Shown: positions 1-8,990, counted from the first letter of the stretch. The stretch: DNA of 64,000 nucleotides from Gordonia gummivorans (GCF_022513585.1 NZ_JAKWBF010000008.1:1-64000), one strand, 5' to 3'. Translations and numbers: made by a program. Notes: generated by a model from the letters alone, not told the origin.

Positions 1-213
1 CACGCGCGAAAACTGTTCCTGAACCTGTCCCGGTGGCGCTCGTTTGCGATGCCGAATGTCGCGGCAACCACGATGGGCATCGGCGTCGGCGGCCTGATCA
101 TCTCCGGTTGGCTTTGCGCCCCGAGCCGTCGGGTCGACGGCCAGGGGCTCGGTGGCGTCATCGTCCAGTGCGGAAGAGAAGCCTCGCTGCACCACGTCCA
201 CGTGACCGGGTAG
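1..213 (+). pseudogene. unrecognised partial reading frame at window edge
   Basis: Frame 1 is open from the window start to a TAG at 211-213 and encodes about 70 residues, including a hydrophobic stretch (NVAATTMGIGVGGLIISGWL) that could be a membrane segment. The 5' part is outside the window. I do not recognise the family. It is followed by about 80 bases with no coding sense and then by the truncated MFS gene, so it may belong to whatever displaced the transporter's 5' end. Confidence 0.25.
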
Positions 214-291
214 TCGGTGCCGAACGTCTCGCCAGCGCCGACCGCGCTGACATCATCGCTAGTGTCGCGCCGACAATCCAGCACCACCTGA

Positions 292-1467
292 CCGGGCAAC
301 TGCCCTCTGTCGACGATCACCTCCACCTTCCCACCCGAAGAGCGCAGCAAGGGTGTGGCGATCTGGTCGGGATTCGCCGCAGCAGGAGCGATCATCGGCA
401 TGCTCGTCGCCGGAACGCTGCTTGAACGCTGGGGATGGCAATCGATCTTCGTCACGAGCGCCGCCGTCGGCGTGGTGGCCGCAGTCGCCGCCGCAGCCCT
501 GGCGCCGAACACCCGTGATCACGACCCCCACAAGTTCGATGTAATCGGTGCGCTGGCAACATCTATCGCAATCGGCACCCTGGTCTTCGCGATCATCGAA
601 GGCAACGATCGTGGCTGGACGACTCTCCCGGTCCTCATCTGCGCTGGAGTCTGCGTTCTCGGCTTCGTCGTCTACGCGGTCCAAGGGATGCGCACCCACC
701 ACCCGCTACTGGACCCGCAGCTGTTCGGGCTCCCCGGCTTCCGAGCGGGCGCCATCGTGGTGCTGACCCAGTTCATGGCCATCTTCGGGTTCTTCTTCGT
801 AGGGTTGCAGTACCTGCAACTCATCCTCGAATACAGCCCACTACTGGCGGCGATCGCATTGATCCCCGTGGCAGCAGTGGTGATGCCCACGGCCACAGTC
901 ACTCCGCGCCTGGTGTCGTGGGCGGGTTTGAAATATGTGATGGCCGCCGGGCTGACGCTCATTGCGGTAGGCCTGCTGTGGATTTCGCGCTTGCACGTGG
1001 ACTCCGGGTACGGCCCCTTTCTGGGCGGCCTGATCGTCGCCGGTCTCGGCATCGGTTTGGCCGGCTCCACTGGAACCAGCGCAATCGTCGGTTCCCTCTC
1101 GCGTAATCATCAAGGCGTCGCCTCGGCCATGAACGACACCACGCGCGAGGTTGGCTCGGCCGTCGGGATCGCGATCATGGGCTCGGTGTTCTCCAGCCAG
1201 TACAGCCAGCACCTGCCCGACCTCACCAGGCTCCCCGCCCAAGCTGCCGATGCAGTCCGCGACTCGGCCGCCGGCGGCCTGGCCGCCGCCGACCAGCTCG
1301 GCGGTCCACTTGGCGCCCAACTCGGCGCCGCGGTCCGCGGCGCCTTCATCGATGGCATGTCCGCGTCGATGATCTCGGTCGCTGTCGTTCTCCTCGTCGC
1401 TGCGATCGGATGCGCTCTCAAAGCTCCTCGACAACAACCCGACAGCGACGCCGCCGACAACCGGTGA
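292..1467 (+). pseudogene. 5'-truncated DHA2-type MFS transporter
   Basis: The protein reads as the C-terminal three quarters of a 14-helix drug:H+ antiporter of the major facilitator superfamily. Homology can be read from about base 304, where LSTITSTFPPEERSKGVAIW is the classic loop before DHA2 helix 5. An in-frame TGA lies at 289-291, and the first four or five helices are absent. A GTG at 355 could start a 370-residue product, but it would begin inside a helix bundle and lack the first proton-coupling helices. The rest is intact: many hydrophobic segments, the ASAMNDTTREVGSAVG motif, and a normal stop. A 5' deletion or recombination at about 292-304 is the simplest reading; I expect no functional transporter. 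Confidence 0.8.
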
Positions 1468-1557
1468 CTCACCCCGAGCCATCTGATACCCGAATCCAGG
1501 AGAGATTGTCGATCTCGACGTCGCCACACAACTCCACCCCCGAAAGGTCCAGGGTCG

Positions 1558-2691
1558 ATGACTACAACCCCGAATCCAGCCTCGCCCAGCAACATTGAGT
1601 CTCCGTCCGCCGTGAGCCGTCGATCACTGCTCATCGGTGCCGGCGCGGTGGCTGCGGGGGCCGCAGTTGCGACGAGCGCCGCACCAGCGGGTGCTGCGCC
1701 TGCCCCTTCGGGGCGGTACCGGATCGACTTACACGCCCATTTCCTCCCACCGGAGTACCGTGCCGCACTGCTCGAACACGGCCACTTCACCATCGGTGGC
1801 TATCCCACCCCGCAGTGGTCGCCGGAATCAGCGATCGACTTCATGGACCGCTGGGGCATTCAATCCCAGGCACTCTCGGTGTCCGACCCGGGCGTGTCCT
1901 TCCTGCACGGCAAGGATGCCCGTGACCTCGCCCGCTACTGCAACACCTACGCCGCCCGACTGTTCCGAACACACCGCACCCGCTTCGGCGCGTTCGCCGT
2001 GCTCCCCATGCCCGACGTCGCAGCCTCGATCGCCGAACTCGAGTACGCACTCGACACCCTCCACCTCGACGGCGTGGTGCTGTTGTCCGCGTACGACGGC
2101 GTCTACCTCGGCGACCCACGATTCGAACCGCTCATGGCAGCGCTCAATCGCCGCAAGGCGTTCGTCTTCGTCCACCCCGCCGCCATCCCGGACAACGCCA
2201 AACCCTCACTCCCACTTCCGGACTTCCTCGAAGAATTCACCTTCGACACAACCCGTGCGGCGACCCTGATGCTCGCAGGCGGCACCCTGCGCCGCTACCC
2301 CGGCATCCGGTTCCAGCTTTCCCATGCCGGCGGCACCCTGCCATTCCTGTCGTGGCGCATCGGTCTACTTGCCGAAACGCCCGTCGGCAACCATTGGCCT
2401 GCCGGCGCTCCCCGACCCTCGGCCCTCGATGTGCAACAACTGATCCGCACGTTCTACTTCGACACCGCCCTGAGCGCGTCCGAAGCCGCCATGCGGTCGG
2501 TACTGGCCGTCGCACCGCGCTCGCACATCGTCTTCGGCTCCGACTGGCCCTTCAGCCAGACCGTATTCCTCGAAGGCGGCGGCGACCCCGCCCCCGGACT
2601 GAGTGACGTCTTCAACGCCCGCCAACGCTACGAGATCGAACACATCAACCCGTTGCAGCAACTCCCCCGCTTGCGCGCCGCCGTGAGCTGA
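1558..2691 (+). CDS. Tat-exported amidohydrolase (ACMSD-like, amidohydrolase family 2)
   Basis: 377 residues. Residues 1-48 are a twin-arginine signal (SRRSLLIGAGAVAAGAAVA, ending AGAAPA). The mature part is a metal-dependent TIM barrel: HAHFLP (His59, His61), an FVHPA strand, SHAGG and a GSDWP motif near the C-terminus that carries the catalytic Asp. This is the arrangement of aminocarboxymuconate-semialdehyde and 6-methylsalicylate decarboxylase relatives, so decarboxylation or hydrolysis of a small aromatic acid is likely; the substrate is unknown. AAAGG lies upstream of the ATG. Export is unusual for this family, which is mostly cytosolic, although Tat-bearing members are known in actinobacteria. 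Confidence 0.8.
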   Translation: MTTTPNPASPSNIESPSAVSRRSLLIGAGAVAAGAAVATSAAPAGAAPAPSGRYRIDLHAHFLPPEYRAALLEHGHFTIGGYPTPQWSPESAIDFMDRWGIQSQALSVSDPGVSFLHGKDARDLARYCNTYAARLFRTHRTRFGAFAVLPMPDVAASIAELEYALDTLHLDGVVLLSAYDGVYLGDPRFEPLMAALNRRKAFVFVHPAAIPDNAKPSLPLPDFLEEFTFDTTRAATLMLAGGTLRRYPGIRFQLSHAGGTLPFLSWRIGLLAETPVGNHWPAGAPRPSALDVQQLIRTFYFDTALSASEAAMRSVLAVAPRSHIVFGSDWPFSQTVFLEGGGDPAPGLSDVFNARQRYEIEHINPLQQLPRLRAAVS

Positions 2692-2694
2692 CGG

Positions 2695-2870
2695 GCTCGA
2701 TCCGCACCCGGATCAGCCTGGACCAGCGCGGTCGTCGGCGCCCATTTACGCAGCGTCTCCGGCGTGGTGATGCCCAGCAACTCCGCGGCATGCCGGATCG
2801 CCCCTACTCCGTGGAATGCTCACCACGAACATTGGCGACCATCGTCACCGCCGGCTCCCGCACATGAGGC
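2695..2870 (-). mobile_element. remnant of IS3/IS6110-type OrfA transposase
   Basis: Read on the minus strand, about 2870 to 2695 encodes pieces matching the helix-turn-helix subunit of IS3-family transposases: VREPAVTMVANVRGEHSTE, then a TAG and a frameshift, then AIRHAAELLGITTPETLRKW followed by APTTALVQADPGAD. The IS6110 OrfA pattern is RERAVRMVAEIRGQHDSEW, then AETVRKWVRQAQVDAG. Only about 55 of roughly 108 residues remain, with no OrfB and no visible terminal repeats. The stop, the frameshift and the substitutions mark it as long dead. The remaining bases up to the marR stop (2871-2994) hold nothing I recognise. Confidence 0.65.
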
Positions 2871-2994
2871 TCGTGTTGGCCGGGCGGCTTGCACCACCAC
2901 GGAGGAAATCGTCGGCCTTCCGGTCACGATGGTGTCCCACAACCCACGACAGCCCTTTTCGTCACCGTGACGAACCCGGTAAGTGGCCGCCGAA

Positions 2995-3438
2995 TCACAA
3001 TCTTTCAGAGAACTTTCCGATCTCGATCAGTACCCGCCTGAAGGCGGCATAGTCGTCGGAACCCACGAGCCCGGTCCATTCGTCTTCGATGTCGGCAATT
3101 CTGCGGAGGCCGCGCATCAGCATGGACGAGCCTTTGCGCGTGAGCCGTAGCTTGCGGTTTCGGCGATCGCCGCTGTCCTCAGAGGCGACCAGGTAGCCGT
3201 CGTCGGTCAGCTTTGCGATGTGTTGTCCGGCACCCTGTTTCGTCATCCCCAATACACGGGCGACATCGACGCTGCGCGCAGATCCGCGGTCGATGGCCTC
3301 CAGGATCCGGAACTGCGACGGGCGCAGACCCCGCCACACCTCGTCGTCGAAGCTGTCGGCAATTCGTTCGATCGCCCGTCCCATCAGCGTCGCGATGTGT
3401 TCGTCGTCCGCTGATACTCTATTGACAAAACTGGACAA
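2995..3438 (-). CDS. MarR-family transcriptional regulator
   Basis: 147 residues with the MarR winged-helix layout: dimerisation helix at the N-terminus, recognition region RSVDVARVLGMTKQGAGQHIAKL, and the wing SEDSGDRRNRKLRLTRKG. The TTG start is chosen because AGAAAGG sits about 8 bases before it and no other start gives a full first helix. It is divergent from the phosphotransferase at 3483. The 44-base gap holds an inverted repeat that overlaps this gene's ribosome site, so autoregulation and control of the divergent unit are likely. The ligand is unknown. Confidence 0.85.
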   Translation of the reverse strand: MSSFVNRVSADDEHIATLMGRAIERIADSFDDEVWRGLRPSQFRILEAIDRGSARSVDVARVLGMTKQGAGQHIAKLTDDGYLVASEDSGDRRNRKLRLTRKGSSMLMRGLRRIADIEDEWTGLVGSDDYAAFRRVLIEIGKFSERL

Positions 3439-3460
3439 GTAACTTACCTTTCTTGGTAAA
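3422..3460. promoter_or_regulatory. divergent promoter with probable MarR operator
   Basis: CTTACC-TTTCTT-GGTAAAG (3443-3461) is an imperfect inverted repeat in the marR / phosphotransferase gap. On the plus strand TTGACA (3422-3427), then 17 bases, then TACCTT (3445-3450) resembles a -35/-10 pair, so the repeat would cover the -10. On the minus strand it covers the AAGG ribosome site of marR. This is inferred from position and symmetry only. Confidence 0.5.
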
Positions 3461-3482
3461 GCTGATTGTCTAAGGATAGCTC

Positions 3483-4589
3483 ATGACGACCCCGACCTGG
3501 CCAGAAGAACTCGCGATCCAACCTCGCGAACTCGCCCAACTGCTGGGCGTCTCCGAGGTATCAGCCATCGAGGTGACCGAGCTCCCGTATGCGTTCCTTG
3601 CGCTCACCACCGGATCGCGATGGTGCGTGGACGTGACCACGCCAACGGGTCCACTCGCGCTTGTCGTCAAGGTCGCACGGGATGTCCGGCGCTCCCCCGT
3701 CTTCAGCCTGATCCCCGCCGAACTCGCCGAGGCCGCGGCGCGGGGCCTTCCCTGGGAGATCGAGCCCAATGTGTATCGATCAGAGTTGGGAAGTTCTCTG
3801 CCGCAAGGTATGTCGCTCCCCTGCTGCTATCACGTCCACCCGATCGACGACGCCTCGTCGGCAATCTGGATGGAGCGAATAGCTCACACCGAGACCTGGA
3901 CACCACAGATCTACGCCGACGCCGCACTCATGCTCGGCCGCTTCGCGGCATCCTCGGAGGTCGGGCAGGTCGCCGACACGATCGGACACCCCTCGGGCCC
4001 ACAGCAAGCTCGGGTCTACTACGAAGGCCGCCTGCGTCCCCAGTTCGTCGACGCGTTCACGGCAGGCGAGATCTGGGCGCATCCCGTCGTGTCACGCCAC
4101 GTCGACTCGGCGCTGCGGGCGCGCCTGTTCGCACTCGTCGACCTCATGCCGACACTGATCGACGAGATCGAGGCGCTGCCGCTACTGAGCGCCCACGGCG
4201 ACGCCTGTCCGAGCAATCTCCTCAGCACAGGCGAGGGAACGTTCACGGTGATCGACTGGGCATTCTTCGGTCGCGCGCGAATCGGCTTCGACCTCACCCA
4301 ATTGGTCATCAGTGCCATCGACCTCGGCCAGATGTCCGCCGACCGGCTCCCCCAGTTGCAAGACGTGTGCGTGAGCCGGTATCGCAGCGGCTTGGCCGGC
4401 AACGGTTTTCACATCGATCGTGACAGTCTGGCGCGCGCCCACCGGATCCAGCTCGCCGCGTTCAGCGCGCTGTCGGCGATTCCACTGGAACAGCTTCCGC
4501 CGGGCGACTCTGCAGATCCGAGCCTTCATTCCTTGGTACACGAGCGAATGCGCGCGCTGGACCACATCCTGCGCGGCATAGGCATCTGA
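3483..4589 (+). CDS. phosphotransferase family protein (APH/ChoK fold)
   Basis: 368 residues of the aminoglycoside-phosphotransferase-like kinase fold. The catalytic block is visible as LSAHGDACPSNLL (HGD with catalytic Asp, and the metal-binding Asn) followed about 18 residues later by VIDWAFFGRARIGFDL (the DFG-equivalent IDW). The N-lobe has a LVVKVARD strand with the ATP-contacting Lys. Such genes in actinobacteria phosphorylate varied small molecules, and nothing shows it is an antibiotic kinase. It is divergent from marR and only 23 bases upstream of the yceI-like gene, so the two probably form one MarR-controlled transcript. Confidence 0.75.
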   Translation: MTTPTWPEELAIQPRELAQLLGVSEVSAIEVTELPYAFLALTTGSRWCVDVTTPTGPLALVVKVARDVRRSPVFSLIPAELAEAAARGLPWEIEPNVYRSELGSSLPQGMSLPCCYHVHPIDDASSAIWMERIAHTETWTPQIYADAALMLGRFAASSEVGQVADTIGHPSGPQQARVYYEGRLRPQFVDAFTAGEIWAHPVVSRHVDSALRARLFALVDLMPTLIDEIEALPLLSAHGDACPSNLLSTGEGTFTVIDWAFFGRARIGFDLTQLVISAIDLGQMSADRLPQLQDVCVSRYRSGLAGNGFHIDRDSLARAHRIQLAAFSALSAIPLEQLPPGDSADPSLHSLVHERMRALDHILRGIGI

Positions 4590-4612
4590 CAAACACAAGA
4601 CAGGAGACCACC

Positions 4613-5158
4613 ATGACCTCGCCTACCCTCACCACCCGCATCGAAGCCGGCACGTGGATGATCGACCCCACCGACTGGCGCATCGGTTTCTCGGTGAGAG
4701 AACTCGGACTCGTCACCGTCAACGGAGAATTCACCAACTTTCGCGGGACTTTCACCCTCGACGACGATGGAAACCCTGCGATTCGCGTCGAGATCGACAT
4801 CGACTCGATCGCCACTGGGAACGACCGACGCGATCGAGACCTGCGGTCGGGGACCTTCTTCGACACCGGCACCTACCCCACCGCCACATTTGTCAGCACT
4901 CAAGCAGCGGCGTGGGATGGGGACGACGACCTCGGGCAGACGCTCACTGGTGACCTGACGATCAAGGGCATCACTCGACCGGTGATGCTCACCGTCGCAC
5001 CGATCTCCGACCTCCGACTCGGCCGCGACCTCGGCGACGTCGACCTTCGGGCGCGAACCACTTTGCGCCGCAGAGAGTTCAGGGTGGGACCTCGCAGTAC
5101 CCTGATCATCGGCGACACAGTCACCGTCGCCCTTTCGGTTCGGCTGCAGCGAACCTGA
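4613..5158 (+). CDS. YceI-family lipocalin-like protein
   Basis: 181 residues with the YceI layout: an opening TWMIDPTDWRIGFSVREL strand, VNGEFTNFRGTFTLDD, the NDRRDRDLRSGTFFDTGTYP motif, and TLTGDLTIKGITRPVML. The family forms a lipocalin-like beta barrel that binds isoprenoid or other amphiphilic ligands. No signal peptide is present, so this copy is cytosolic. CAGGAGACC precedes the ATG. It is the second gene of the phosphotransferase unit. Confidence 0.85.
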   Translation: MTSPTLTTRIEAGTWMIDPTDWRIGFSVRELGLVTVNGEFTNFRGTFTLDDDGNPAIRVEIDIDSIATGNDRRDRDLRSGTFFDTGTYPTATFVSTQAAAWDGDDDLGQTLTGDLTIKGITRPVMLTVAPISDLRLGRDLGDVDLRARTTLRRREFRVGPRSTLIIGDTVTVALSVRLQRT

Positions 5159-5298
5159 GCGGAGGACCGCTCATTCGTGACCGAGCTGCACCTCTGCCGC
5201 GCTCATACAGGCGCTGGAGTGGATTCTTGCCTCGGGCGGCGGCGGTATCGTCAGAGGTCACGACCGTACGCGGGCGGCTGATGAACAAACCAGCGTGA

Positions 5299-5312
5299 TA
5301 CCACCGGTGGTA
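5299..5312. promoter_or_regulatory. palindromic operator of the vapBC module
   Basis: TACCACCGGTGGTA is a perfect 14-bp palindrome ending 11 bases before the vapB ATG at 5324 and 2 bases before an alternative ATG at 5315. Ribbon-helix-helix antitoxins bind such sites to repress their own operon, so this is the probable VapB or VapBC site. No ribosome site fits between it and the start, so the mRNA may be nearly leaderless. Confidence 0.6.
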
Positions 5313-5323
5313 CCATGTATGGC

Positions 5324-5536
5324 ATGGCCAAGACCACGCTCTACCTCCCCGACGACTTGAAGCGGGCCATCGAACTCGAAGCGCGCCGACGCTCACTTCC
5401 CGAGGCCGAGATCGTGCGGCAAGCATTGCGAAAGGCTCTGAGCGACAACACACCTCGACCTCGCGGTGCATTGTTTTCAGGCAACGAACCCATTGCCGAG
5501 CGGGTCGACGAACTGCTCGAGGGCTTCGGCGAGTGA
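5324..5536 (+). CDS. vapB: VapB-type ribbon-helix-helix antitoxin
   Basis: 70 residues starting MAKTTLYLPDDLKRAIELEA, the beta strand and first helix of an RHH/CopG DNA-binding domain; the second helix is LPEAEIVRQALRKAL. The C-terminal 25 residues (GALFSGNEPIAERVDELLEGFGE) are the flexible toxin-neutralising tail. The ATG at 5324 fits the family N-terminus; an in-frame ATG at 5315 would add three residues. Its end overlaps the toxin start by 4 bases (GTGA), so translation is coupled. Confidence 0.8.
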   Translation: MAKTTLYLPDDLKRAIELEARRRSLPEAEIVRQALRKALSDNTPRPRGALFSGNEPIAERVDELLEGFGE

Positions 5537-5940
5537 TCGTCGACACCAGCGCACTTCTGGCCTACTTCGACGCAGCTGAGCCGCAGCATGAAGCCGTCGC
5601 GGAAGTGATCGATGCATCCAGTGAACCCTTGGTCGTATCGCCCTACATCGTCGCTGAACTCGACTACCTCGTTCTGAGTCGCCATGGCTCTCACATCGAG
5701 CGCATCGTGCTCGACGAATTGAGTTCGGGTGCATGGGAACTCGCTGCCATGTCGCGCGAGCGGCTATCAGCCGCTTCGGTGATCGTTCGACAGTATTCCG
5801 ATGTGCCGGTCGGTGTCGCCGACGCGTCGAACATCGTCTTGGCCGATGCATATCGGACCAGAACGATCGCCACTCTCGATCACCGACACTTCTCTGTCCT
5901 CCGGCTCGGCGACGGTTCTGCACCGTCCATCGTCCCGTGA
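5533..5940 (+). CDS. vapC: VapC-type PIN-domain toxin
   Basis: 135 residues of the PIN ribonuclease fold. Acidic residues expected at the active site are visible: VDTSALLAYFD at the N-terminus, IVAELDYLVL in the middle and VGVADASNIVLADAY near the end. PIN toxins of TA modules cleave tRNA or rRNA to halt translation. The GTG start overlaps the antitoxin stop, and the pair is complete, so the module looks functional. The following 160 bases up to 6103 hold no gene I can support. Confidence 0.85.
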   Translation: MIVDTSALLAYFDAAEPQHEAVAEVIDASSEPLVVSPYIVAELDYLVLSRHGSHIERIVLDELSSGAWELAAMSRERLSAASVIVRQYSDVPVGVADASNIVLADAYRTRTIATLDHRHFSVLRLGDGSAPSIVP

Positions 5941-6103
5941 ACCGGGCTGCCGAACGTCCACCATCGTCACGGGCAGCCTGGCCCGTCAGCTCCTCATCGA
6001 CCGCCGTGCGACATCTGGCCGACGTCGTGCATTGCCTCCAAAGCACCCAGCATCCCGAATCTCATCCGAGATGGCGCGTCCGAGGTCAGCGTGCGTGGTC
6101 GCC

Positions 6104-7099
6104 TCAGATCGCGTCGACCTGAGGCATGATGTCGTTCTTCAGCCGCTTCATGTCGTCCATCGTCTTCGGGGTGGGCACATCCGCGAACGGTGGCCAGACC
6201 AGTAGCTTTGTCAGCCCCGCCTCGCGGTAGCGCTTGAGCATGTCCGTCACCTGACGTTCCGAGCCGACGAGCAGGTTTGAGGCCTTGCCGGCCGGCGTCT
6301 GGTCCATGGCGACGTCGGTGATCACGGTCCAGATCATGGTCGCGATGTCGAGGTCGTCGATCGTGCGAGCGGTGTCGAGCTCGGCGAGTTCGGTGGCGAT
6401 CTCCGCGCGCCAGGTGGCGATCTCCTCGGGCGAATCCTGAATGCCGATCCACCCGTCAAGGCCGTACTTCGCAACGCGTTTCGCTGCTCGCTTCGCGTCT
6501 TTCAGGCCACTGAAGTAGATGGGAGGTCGCGGCTGCTGCAGGGGCTTCATCCCGAACCCGCTCGGCCCGAAATCAGCGAACTCCCCGTGGTATTCAAAAG
6601 TGTCGTTCGCCCAGATACCTTGCATGATCTCGATGGATTCGCGCAGGTGCTGGTGACGCCGAGGGAAGATCTGGCTCGCGCTCGCAGCCGCGAACTCCTC
6701 GGGCATCCATCCCGATCCGACGGCGACGTTGAGCCGACCACCGCTGAGATGGTCGATGGTGGCGAGTTCGGCGGCGAGAACCCCCGGTGAGCGGTACGGC
6801 GTGTCGATGATGCTCATCCCGATCCGTACCTTCGAGGTCTTCGCGGCCAGCCATGGGAGCAGCGGAAAGCCCTGCAGGAAATCACCTTTCGACGAAACCG
6901 GCAGCTGCTTCGGGAGCTCGTGCATCATGCCGAACGCGTATTCCATCTCGGCACGGTCAGACGCCTCGGGGACGATGATGCGGTCGAGCGTCCAGACCGA
7001 TTCGTAGTCCAGCTCCTCTGCGAGCTGTGTGAGGTCCTCGAGTTCGGCGACCGTGATCTTCTCGCGGAAGTTGGGGAGATACAGGGCGAGTTCGAGCAT
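6104..7099 (-). CDS. LLM-class F420-dependent oxidoreductase
   Basis: 331 residues of the luciferase-like TIM-barrel family: LALYLPNF opening, YESVWTLDRIIVP, SKVRIGMSIIDTPYRSP, IDHLSGGRLNVAVGSGWMPEEF and a C-terminal VGSERQVTDMLKRYREAGLTKLL. Actinobacterial members of this type usually use coenzyme F420, others FMN. The substrate cannot be read. GGAGGAA lies upstream of the ATG. The broken acyl-CoA ligase just upstream on the same strand suggests both once belonged to a degradation operon. Confidence 0.8.
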   Translation of the reverse strand: MLELALYLPNFREKITVAELEDLTQLAEELDYESVWTLDRIIVPEASDRAEMEYAFGMMHELPKQLPVSSKGDFLQGFPLLPWLAAKTSKVRIGMSIIDTPYRSPGVLAAELATIDHLSGGRLNVAVGSGWMPEEFAAASASQIFPRRHQHLRESIEIMQGIWANDTFEYHGEFADFGPSGFGMKPLQQPRPPIYFSGLKDAKRAAKRVAKYGLDGWIGIQDSPEEIATWRAEIATELAELDTARTIDDLDIATMIWTVITDVAMDQTPAGKASNLLVGSERQVTDMLKRYREAGLTKLLVWPPFADVPTPKTMDDMKRLKNDIMPQVDAI

Positions 7100-7128
7100 G
7101 GGTTCCTCCTCGGTGGGTTGGCAATGAT

Positions 7129-7600
7129 TCAGTTGTCGGTGAGCGTCGCGCGGATGTCGGTCTTCAGGATCTTTCCGACGGTCGATCGCGGGAGGTCGTC
7201 CCAGGTCTCGATCTGTTTGGGGGCCTTGACGCTTCCGATCTTCTGCTTCACGAAGCGGATGAGGTCGTCGGGGTCGACGGACGTTTCGTCATGCAGCAGG
7301 ACGACGGCGGTGACACGCTCGCCCCACTTGTCGTCGGGCAATCCGACGACGCACAGTCGCGCACGGCCTCGTGCGCGATGAGCGCCTGCTCGACCTCAGC
7401 GGAGTAAACGTTGAATCCGCCGGTGATGATCATGTCCTTGGCTCGGTCGACGATGTACAGGAACCCGTCCTCGTCGAGGTAGCCGACGTCGCCGGTGTGA
7501 TGCCACCCGTGTGCCGACGCCTCGGCGGTGGCTTCGGGGTTCCGGTAGTAGCCCGCCATGACGAGCGGCCCTCGGCCGTTGTATCGAGACGATGTCGGGC
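7129..7600 (-). pseudogene. C-terminal fragment of an AMP-dependent acyl-CoA synthetase
   Basis: On the minus strand the C-terminal third of an ANL-family ligase can be read: [20 protein letters not shown], then [20 protein letters not shown] (ATP-binding Asp and hinge), [20 protein letters not shown], then after a frameshift near 7345 [20 protein letters not shown] and finally GSVKAPKQIETWDDLPRSTVGKILK with the catalytic Lys. A second shift lies near 7580 (DIVS then YNGRGP). The N-terminal two thirds is missing and the fragment stops at about 7590-7600, where the serine-hydrolase gene begins on the other strand. It cannot make a working enzyme. Confidence 0.85.
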
Positions 7601-8747
7601 AATAGGTGTCGTCGTAAGTGCGGTGGCCATCGCAATCGCAGGCTGTTCGTCGTCATCGAGCTCACCTACGACCCCCTCGTCGGCGGTGTCCACCGCGATG
7701 GACGCGGCCACCACCGCAGCGCTGCAGAAGGTGCTCGACGACACCCGGGTCCGAACGGGGGCGCCCGGGGCGCTGGCCCGCATCATCTCGACGAACGGCA
7801 CCTGGACCGGCGCATCGGGGACCACCGCGGCGAGCGGCACATCGAAGCCCGGTGCGACCGATCACACCCGCGTCCGGTCGCTGACCAAGACAATGACGGT
7901 GACGGTGCTGCTGCAGTTGGCGCAGGAAAGCAAGGTCTCCCTGGCCGACCCAATCGGCAAATATGTGCCGGGCGCCCCGAACCCGTCGGCGACACTGCAG
8001 CAAGTCGCCGACATGAGCAGTGGCATCCCGTCCTACACCGCATCGAACGCGTTCACCGATACCTACTTCGCGCACCCCGAGAGACCTTGGCAGCCTCAAC
8101 AACTCGTCGACATCGCCAAGTCCATGCCCGCGGTGTTCGCGCCCGGGCAGGGGTGGCAGTACTCCAACACCAATTACGGGCTGTTGGGCATGGTGATCGA
8201 GAAGGTGCTCGGCCAGCCGATCGGCGAGGTCTTCGGCAAACGGCTGTTCGGTCCATTGGGCATGGACAACACCAGCTTTCCCGGTGATTCGACCGCCATC
8301 CCGGCGCCATATCTATCTGGCCTGACCAACCAGGGCCAGCCGGCGGGGAGCAACGTCGACTCCACGCATTGGAATCCGTCGATGGCGTTCACCGCGGGCG
8401 CGGTGATCTCCACCCTCGACGACCCGCAGAAGTGGGGTGCCGCCCTGTTCACCGGCGCGGGCATCCTCGACGCGAGAACCCAACAGCTGCGCCGGGATTC
8501 GATCCTGCACTCGCCGCCACCGAACAGCCCGACGGCGGGTTACGGAATCGGCCTCGGCGACCGCGACGGGTGGTGGGGCCACGACGGCGACCTCCCCGGC
8601 TACAACAGTGTGCTGTTCCACAACTACACAACCAACACCACCGTCATCGTGCTGACCAACACCTACAACAGCACCACGATCGACGGCCGGCCGACACCGG
8701 CCGCGCAGGCAATCTTCGCGGGACTGGCAGCGGCGTTGCCGCAGTAG
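7578..8747 (+). CDS. beta-lactamase-family serine hydrolase, lipoprotein; start codon lost or unclear
   Basis: A class C beta-lactamase/DD-peptidase-like protein. It has a lipoprotein signal ([21 protein letters not shown], Cys at 7644) and a low-complexity Ser/Thr linker. The catalytic motifs are RSLTKTM (SxxK), [11 protein letters not shown] (YxN) and [10 protein letters not shown] (HxG). The oddity is the start: codons from 7563 onward contain no ATG, GTG or TTG before the h-region, and the upstream in-frame starts lie inside antisense ligase sequence. The 5' end therefore seems damaged at the same junction that truncated the ligase. The domain itself is complete with a normal stop, so the gene is either silent or started unusually. 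Confidence 0.7.
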   Translation, partial: VVSRRCRAIGVVVSAVAIAIAGCSSSSSSPTTPSSAVSTAMDAATTAALQKVLDDTRVRTGAPGALARIISTNGTWTGASGTTAASGTSKPGATDHTRVRSLTKTMTVTVLLQLAQESKVSLADPIGKYVPGAPNPSATLQQVADMSSGIPSYTASNAFTDTYFAHPERPWQPQQLVDIAKSMPAVFAPGQGWQYSNTNYGLLGMVIEKVLGQPIGEVFGKRLFGPLGMDNTSFPGDSTAIPAPYLSGLTNQGQPAGSNVDSTHWNPSMAFTAGAVISTLDDPQKWGAALFTGAGILDARTQQLRRDSILHSPPPNSPTAGYGIGLGDRDGWWGHDGDLPGYNSVLFHNYTTNTTVIVLTNTYNSTTIDGRPTPAAQAIFAGLAAALPQ

Positions 8748-8769
8748 GCACTGACCTGACTTCAGCGAA

Positions 8770-8931
8770 TCACTCGCTGTCAGTCGCGGGCCCCTCGTCG
8801 GTTGCACCGCCCTCGCCTGTCCAGTCGCCGGACTCGTCACCTGCGGCCGGGTCGGACTGAACGTCCGAGGCTGCGTCGTCTGGGCCGACGTCCGTCTCTT
8901 CGGTGTGCGGTTCGGACTCCCTTGACGTCAT
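8770..8931 (-). CDS. small acidic low-complexity protein
   Basis: 53 residues, very rich in Asp, Glu, Ser and Gly (MTSRESEPHTEETDVGPDDA at the start, ending GPATDSE), predicted disordered, with no recognised domain. The ATG at 8931 is preceded by AAGGA, which supports it as a real small gene. It is divergent from ilvD with 59 bases between. Function unknown. Confidence 0.45.
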   Translation of the reverse strand: MTSRESEPHTEETDVGPDDAASDVQSDPAAGDESGDWTGEGGATDEGPATDSE

Positions 8932-8990
8932 AAATCCTTGATACCAGGCGCGCAGCACACAGTTGCGGTTCCGGCAATTATGGTGGCGCT

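Noticed and set aside
3483-4589. Aminoglycoside resistance gene
   Set aside because: It has the APH fold, but the family is broad and nothing links this member to antibiotics.
5299-5536. Riboswitch or attenuator before vapB
   Set aside because: The only structure is a 14-bp DNA palindrome better explained as an antitoxin operator.
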